Source of the DNA: CALGLS01 sp047626155
Lineage (GTDB): Bacteria; Bacteroidota; Bacteroidia; Chitinophagales; Saprospiraceae
Direction of reading: 5' to 3'
NCBI GenBank assembly: GCA_047626155.1
Contig: JBLHRR010000115.1
Span: forward strand, 1-18,138
DNA: 18,138 bases
Shown piece by piece: positions 17,301 through 18,138 of this stretch; within the stretch, counting starts at the first letter, position 1; the number at the start of each line of letters is the position of its first letter. A program made the position numbers and the translations under genes. The notes under the pieces were generated by a model, which was not told where the DNA came from, did no database searches, and worked only from the letters and a program-made list of their open reading frames with translations.

Positions 17301-17673
17301 GGGTAAAGGAGACATTCCCATTCGTATTTATATAACAATCGGTGTACGTGCTTCCACAAAAGCTAAAAGCAAACCCCATATCTGGAATGTACAGGGAGCC
17401 ATCATCGTTTCTCGGAACGAGGGTATAAGTAGGATCCGGCGACATAAAGCCATCTGAGCATTCTGCATCTACCCCTCTTTGAAAACCACCAGTTGGGTCT
17501 GTGGTATTTGTTTCTTTGGAAGCAAGTAGCTCTTCTTCGGAGATATATCCATTGTCGTATAATTCCTGAAGTGACAATCCGATCCTTTCATTTTTCCGAT
17601 CCGCAACGGATTGTCCTATGCAAAGGAGGGCAGAAAAAGAGAATACAAAGGTTAGTAGTAAAATTCTTTTCAT
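8398..17673 (-). CDS. Giant secreted multi-Ig-repeat surface protein with T9SS type B (gliding-type) C-terminal domain
   Basis: The product is 3091 residues in one unbroken frame. A signal peptide spans 1-20 (MKRILLLTFVFSFSALLCIG). A NIDO-like globular domain follows at about 95-275 (MGFAFSFCGSTYTDCYINTNG, then APFWADVDTRN and VTWEDVGWFS). An HYR-like module covers about 284-360. Then come three Ig-like modules (361-584), three repeats built on NTGPYC...WTGPNGY (585-820), nineteen repeats of about 70 residues (821-2146), three larger modules (about 2147-2416), five repeats of about 82 residues (about 2417-2828), a SprB-like repeat (about 2829-2910), a pre-CTD module, and the type B sorting domain (2996-3091: VFIPSAFSPNDDLTNDIF, then IYNRWGESIFE, WNGSFRG, VYMVEIEF). 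Type B tails mark export by the T9SS and surface anchoring, as in gliding adhesins. The protein is probably an adhesin or stalk-like filament. Residues 293-2984 carry no Lys, Arg or His. It appears monocistronic. The ligand is unknown. Confidence 0.93.
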   Translation of the reverse strand: MKRILLLTFVFSFSALLCIGQSVADRKNERIGLSLQELYDNGYISEEELLASKETNTTDPTGGFQRGVDAECSDGFMSPDPTYTLVPRNDDGSLYIPDMGFAFSFCGSTYTDCYINTNGNVSFTQGVAQFSPDGFPYAVPMIAPFWADVDTRNTACGQAVYKLFGNYMIVTWEDVGWFSMNCSPLNTFQLIISDGTAPIIGIGNNIQFRYGDMNWTTGTASGGGPFGGSAATVGYNSGDNINFEQVGRFNLDGNSYDGPFGANDGVDWLDNQCFVFDSGTGSVELACVDISRALDANCMAIITPEDVSNVTINGCAAAEVTLDISTFGCNDVGINTVTITVDDGSGPVTCTADVTITEGACSVIALNPVGPFCDSEPSVFLTASPPGGTWSGNAPGGVFDPSTGPGTYNIVYTNTLACPPTATITIEVYDSPEAIISPDPASYCEEDEFIEITVVANGGDGNYTFDWDTPAGPMSGDLIFGFDEGQYTVTVTDGNGCEDISDIVVIMNPTPLVVLADPGPICEELFFLTLIATPSGGVWGGPGIAPNGDLFPSTMGPGIYNFTYIYTDNFGCTGGEAIEIEIVQGPVAVAFNTGPYCEGALIQLIGDSTEPGSLYFWTGPNGYLSIEQNPSDPTEPGFYILQVTSPSGCVSMDAITEVTLAPGPDADASNTGPYCANQLIELFASTSVPGGFNTYSWTGPNGYTSTEEVPLDATEPGFYSVIINVDGCDSPEAFTEVIIALAPDALAFNTGPYCPDQVIELFSTTGTPGNTISYEWTGPNGYISFDQNPSDATAPGFYDVQIIVDGCAAELQNTEVVLNQITPPVIVGDAVYCEGENTLLDAGGGYSGYLWSNGDVSQTTTITEPGNYSIFVIDLAGCTAETFIVIDENPPPQPFISGASTFCAGSSSTLDAGGGYSVYVWSTGTGTQNITVNLPGDYDVTVTDANGCTGETSITVTENDSLLPAIAGLPEYCEGESTMLDAGVFDTYSWTGGAVSQTITATAPGTYSVTVFDASGCTGETAIVVTENALPIVNVTGLAVLCEDGNTLLGTDETFATYSWSDGTSGENITVAVSGTYSVTVTNAGGCIAENSIDVTVNPLPIPTITGVASFCEGNSTIIDAGAGYAIYLWSEGSGTQTIEVVAGGIYTVTVTDNNNCTAEAMITIIENTSLSPQIAGVLSFCEGASSELDAGAGYETYEWSQGGNGQTIIADASGEYSVIVTDENGCSGEVAIMITENTLPQLNIDGITAICDGESTELSADGTFVVYDWSDGTAGESISVDASGTYTLQVIDDNGCTAEASVNVALNANPEPVIAGSTTFCVGSSSVLDAGTGYETYSWSNSSVEQTIEVTTENTFTVTVTNASGCSGEAEFMVEESSSLNPVISGDLSFCEGGNSLLNAGTGFETYAWSTGDDTQTLEVVGAGSYDVTVSDASGCTGETSIQISENNNPTIAVLGNSPACEGESITLDAGAGFVDYLWSDQSLNQDLTVTVSGTYSVTVTDANNCTAEQTIEAVVNENPEPLILGVTVFCTGSEITLALNETYATYEWSEGSDTESIMVNTGGDYSVIVSLDSGCTAEAAISVTENENLEPTIAGELSFCEGTFTTLTAPSGFTYEWSNNMNTQEIIVSTTGQYNVLVTDAIGCTGTVEVAVVSNGLPEPVIGGSTTFCIGTSTTLDAGDYASYLWSDGTTTTQTLEVSTASSYTVLVTDVNGCSAEAQIDVTESISLNPAISGDLSLCDGGISTLDAGAGFENYVWSTGGVTQSISTNIAGDYTVTVSDASGCTGDGTVAVVINTNPVVSIGGLTTFCGDENSLLDAGVGYAEYLWSNGATTQTVEAMTSGNYGVIITDDNGCTAETSLDIVQNQNPDPSILGPSSFCSGNATSLSVDGNYAIYQWSTGAVTPTIDLTTGMDVSVLVVDANGCTGEASITVTENTELIPIVGGDLSFCDGENTLLDAGAGWETYEWSTGDNTPSITVLAEGNYEVIVYDISGCSGSATVNVATNSNPEPIIAGSTTFCTGNSTTLDAGTYASWNWSTGDIGQSISTSQAGDYMVTVTDTNGCSAIGSTTITESTSLNPVISGVPAFCEGETTSLDVGIGFAEYAWSTGSVEQMLEVNTTGDYSVTVTDAGGCTGETIIAVNVVNLPGAILQDNAEICNTELSGSFLDLYGLVLSGDANGTWEDTDGSGASGLFNNINFDGVTAGTYNFVYTTNSAITPCPELSYPITVTVIDCTCGGATFLPTTPLCNSGGQLDLNSTISTIEPGVWSIIASPIGTNPAMLTGSDFDAAGSDAGEYIIQYEFTNPQALNCPDIFTEVITVDQEVNAGVANGPTDLCTDESTLLSLADLVTDEDTNGMWTEVSANPSQGAAFDAGSGNFNTNNQMPGTYTFQYEVTAGPACPAQNVAVDIVINEQPMAIAGDPIELTCGEPMNALNAAGSSAGAAYQITWDGLGLVIDGNENTLTPTVSASGPYELVITNVLTGCTASDIVVVTESADVPIALAGLNQELTCDNTTTTLQPGQNYDVGYVIEWTGPGINSTNVNDPTPEVDQIGTYSLVVTYLSNGCTSSPDEVEVLPNNLPPELVVNTPLSSLDCNTEEVDLIISAPGAAMIYEWTDVDGNVLGSDATLSNITEDGDYTVLVTNTETGCTATDVLTVVNNVSYPTVNANPPTMLDCNILTTELDGTGSQTGADIVYNWTGTGLSGAADNIMSEASSPGIYTIVVTNTSNGCSSDFSIIVEQDIEAPTAIIGMPEELDCQVEEVSLNGAGSSSGGNFTYQWLDSSDIELGTTLEVTVGTSGSYNLIVVNNNNGCTAVANTIVSQNEDLPEAAIYELDMPNCYGENSGVLIISGVEGGTAPYVYSFDGSTYANDNFYPELTAGDYELSLEDANGCEWSTLITITEPDPIVFGLEGEVELSLGDSALITANVNLSPDEIESFVWQTAYDYDCQTEDCSTISIQTVSSGYVAAEITDINGCSAEARIRVDVDIDRKVFIPSAFSPNDDLTNDIFMIYGDSAQIKQINYLYIYNRWGESIFEQTIFDPNKKEHGWNGSFRGNMMNPGVFVYMVEIEFIDGYIGFYKGDVTLFR
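11236..15213 (-). repeat. Coding array of 19 Ig-like repeats of about 70 residues
   Basis: Residues 821-2146 of the giant protein split into 19 units averaging 69.8 residues. The consensus is roughly P.I.G...FCEG...LDAG.GY..Y.WS.G...Q.I.V...G.Y.VTVTD.NGCTGE..I.VTEN. Each unit has exactly two cysteines, one near the start and one in NGC, plus at least one core Trp between them, the spacing of a disulfide-bonded Ig fold. Units sort into three types in the order A-B-C, repeated with losses. Confidence 0.85.
15214..15921 (-). repeat. Coding array of three NTGPYC/WTGPNGY repeats
   Basis: Residues 585-820 of the giant protein form three units of about 78 residues. Each has NTGPYC near its start, WTGPNGY in the middle, then an NPSD.T.PGFY-like segment and a closing GC. 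They are distinct from the 70-residue units that follow but share the Cys-Trp-Cys layout. Confidence 0.8.
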
Positions 17674-17887
17674 AATACGGGAGATTGGTTTAAACAGTTT
17701 TTAGAACTTTGGTCAAGGTTCTTCAATATTTTTGGGGTAGTCCTGCCCTTAAAGCTTGTTATGGAATTAACAATCAACAGGTCAAAAAAATGACTCAAAA
17801 TAAGAGTGTTGTTGTTTACTTTGGATGAAATTAAAGTATGATATGCTTTTGAAGGAAGGAATGAGAGGGTCAAAAACAAATAAGCCG

Positions 17888-17911
17888 CATGTAATTCAGT
17901 TGAATTACATG
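17888..17911. promoter_or_regulatory. Near-perfect 24-bp palindrome upstream of the giant gene
   Basis: CATGTAATTCA (17888-17898), spacer GT, TGAATTACATG (17901-17911): the arms are perfectly complementary. CCG (17885-17887) and CGG (17917-17919) may extend it. A 2-nt loop favours a dimeric regulator site in DNA over an RNA hairpin. It lies 215 bp upstream of the giant's start, just downstream of the candidate promoter, which suits a repressor operator. Confidence 0.45.
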
Positions 17912-17972
17912 TAGGTCGGTGAATAGCAAGTTGTTAAATTTCCCAATATCCCTTTTCAAAATAAAGGGCTCT

Positions 17973-17980
17973 CAAAATTA
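17973..17980 (-). promoter_or_regulatory. Candidate -7 element for the giant gene
   Basis: The minus strand reads TAATTTTG, an exact TAnnTTTG match, 24 bp after a TTTTG that could serve as the -33 element. That TTTTG is itself the end of a second exact TAATTTTG at 18012-18005. A start here would leave a leader of about 290 nt containing the palindrome and a hairpin. Confidence 0.35.
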
Positions 17981-18026
17981 TATCGTTTAAATTACTAATA
18001 ATATCAAAATTATCCAAGGAAATGAG

Positions 18027-18053
18027 GGGATTTGCGGGATTTGCGGGATTTGA
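18027..18053. repeat. 9-bp tandem repeat, three copies
   Basis: GGGATTTGC at 18027-18035 and 18036-18044, then GGGATTTGA at 18045-18053. It is a GC-rich island in AT-rich DNA. I find no open frame across it on the minus strand, so it is probably a non-coding slippage tract. Confidence 0.6.
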
Positions 18054-18138
18054 GCAAATAGCAGACAATCAATATTCTAGAGAAAAGCAGAGCAAAGAGA
18101 TCTACTTATCTTCCCTTTTAATATCAATTAAACAAATC

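Larger units (their letters stand above)
17674..18138. other. Upstream region of the giant gene, no gene seen
   Basis: No reading frame is convincing: the minus frame at 17670-17879 lacks domain features and overlaps the giant's start, and all three minus frames at the right edge hit stops quickly. The region contains a palindrome, a small hairpin (CCCTTT at 17950-17955 with AAAGGG at 17963-17968), candidate promoters and a 9-bp tandem repeat. Confidence 0.5.

Noticed and set aside
17610..17673. Lipoprotein signal in the giant protein (C18)
   Set aside because: The residues before C18 are A-L-L, which do not fit a lipobox; a standard signal peptide plus T9SS tail explains the export.
17670..17879. 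69-codon minus-strand open frame overlapping the giant's start
   Set aside because: It overlaps the signal-peptide start by a few bases, lacks any protein-like pattern, and lies in the probable leader.

Overview
The window looks like a chromosomal segment of a Bacteroidota bacterium, most likely from the Saprospiria or a similar marine or gliding lineage. The reasons are two type IX secretion (T9SS) sorting domains of different classes (type A at 7685-8047, type B at the end of the giant gene), AT-rich intergenic DNA, several TAnnTTTG-like -7 promoter elements, and an absence of clear Shine-Dalgarno sites. Every gene I can support is on the minus strand. I see no tRNA, rRNA, CRISPR array or intact insertion sequence.

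Layout in window coordinates. 1-1248: a secreted von Willebrand factor A (VWA) protein whose C-terminus lies beyond the left edge. 1249-1940: an AT-rich gene-free gap with several perfect hairpins and a 14-bp tandem repeat. 1941-2161: two overlapping reading-frame scraps that look like a decayed gene end. 2157-3179: an atypical SDR-family NAD(P)-binding protein. 3242-3604: an ArsC-family reductase. 3878-5182: a membrane-bound processive family-2 glycosyltransferase with a terminator behind it. 5600-6991: a TackOD1-type zinc-ribbon signalling protein. 6992-7684: a gene-free gap holding several inverted repeats, an about 190-nt strongly self-complementary element ending in T7 on the + strand, and a perfect 18-bp-stem terminator. 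7685-8047: a 120-residue secreted protein that is almost only signal peptide plus a T9SS type A tail. 8398-17673: a 3091-residue secreted giant with a NIDO-like N-terminal domain, about 35 Ig-like modules and a gliding-motility-type (type B) C-terminal sorting domain. 17674-18138: its upstream region, with candidate promoters, a near-perfect 24-bp palindrome and a 9-bp tandem repeat.

The most striking object is the giant surface protein. By eye, residues 293-2984 (2,692 residues) contain no lysine, arginine or histidine. Its 19 core Ig-like repeats fall into an A-B-C super-repeat about 210 residues long, from which B is missing twice. Together, the T9SS cargo proteins, the VWA protein and the glycosyltransferase suggest a cell-surface, adhesion and exopolysaccharide neighbourhood. 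The TackOD1 protein may connect this to intracellular signalling, but that link is inference. The second candidate for something undescribed is the structured element at 7386-7580.
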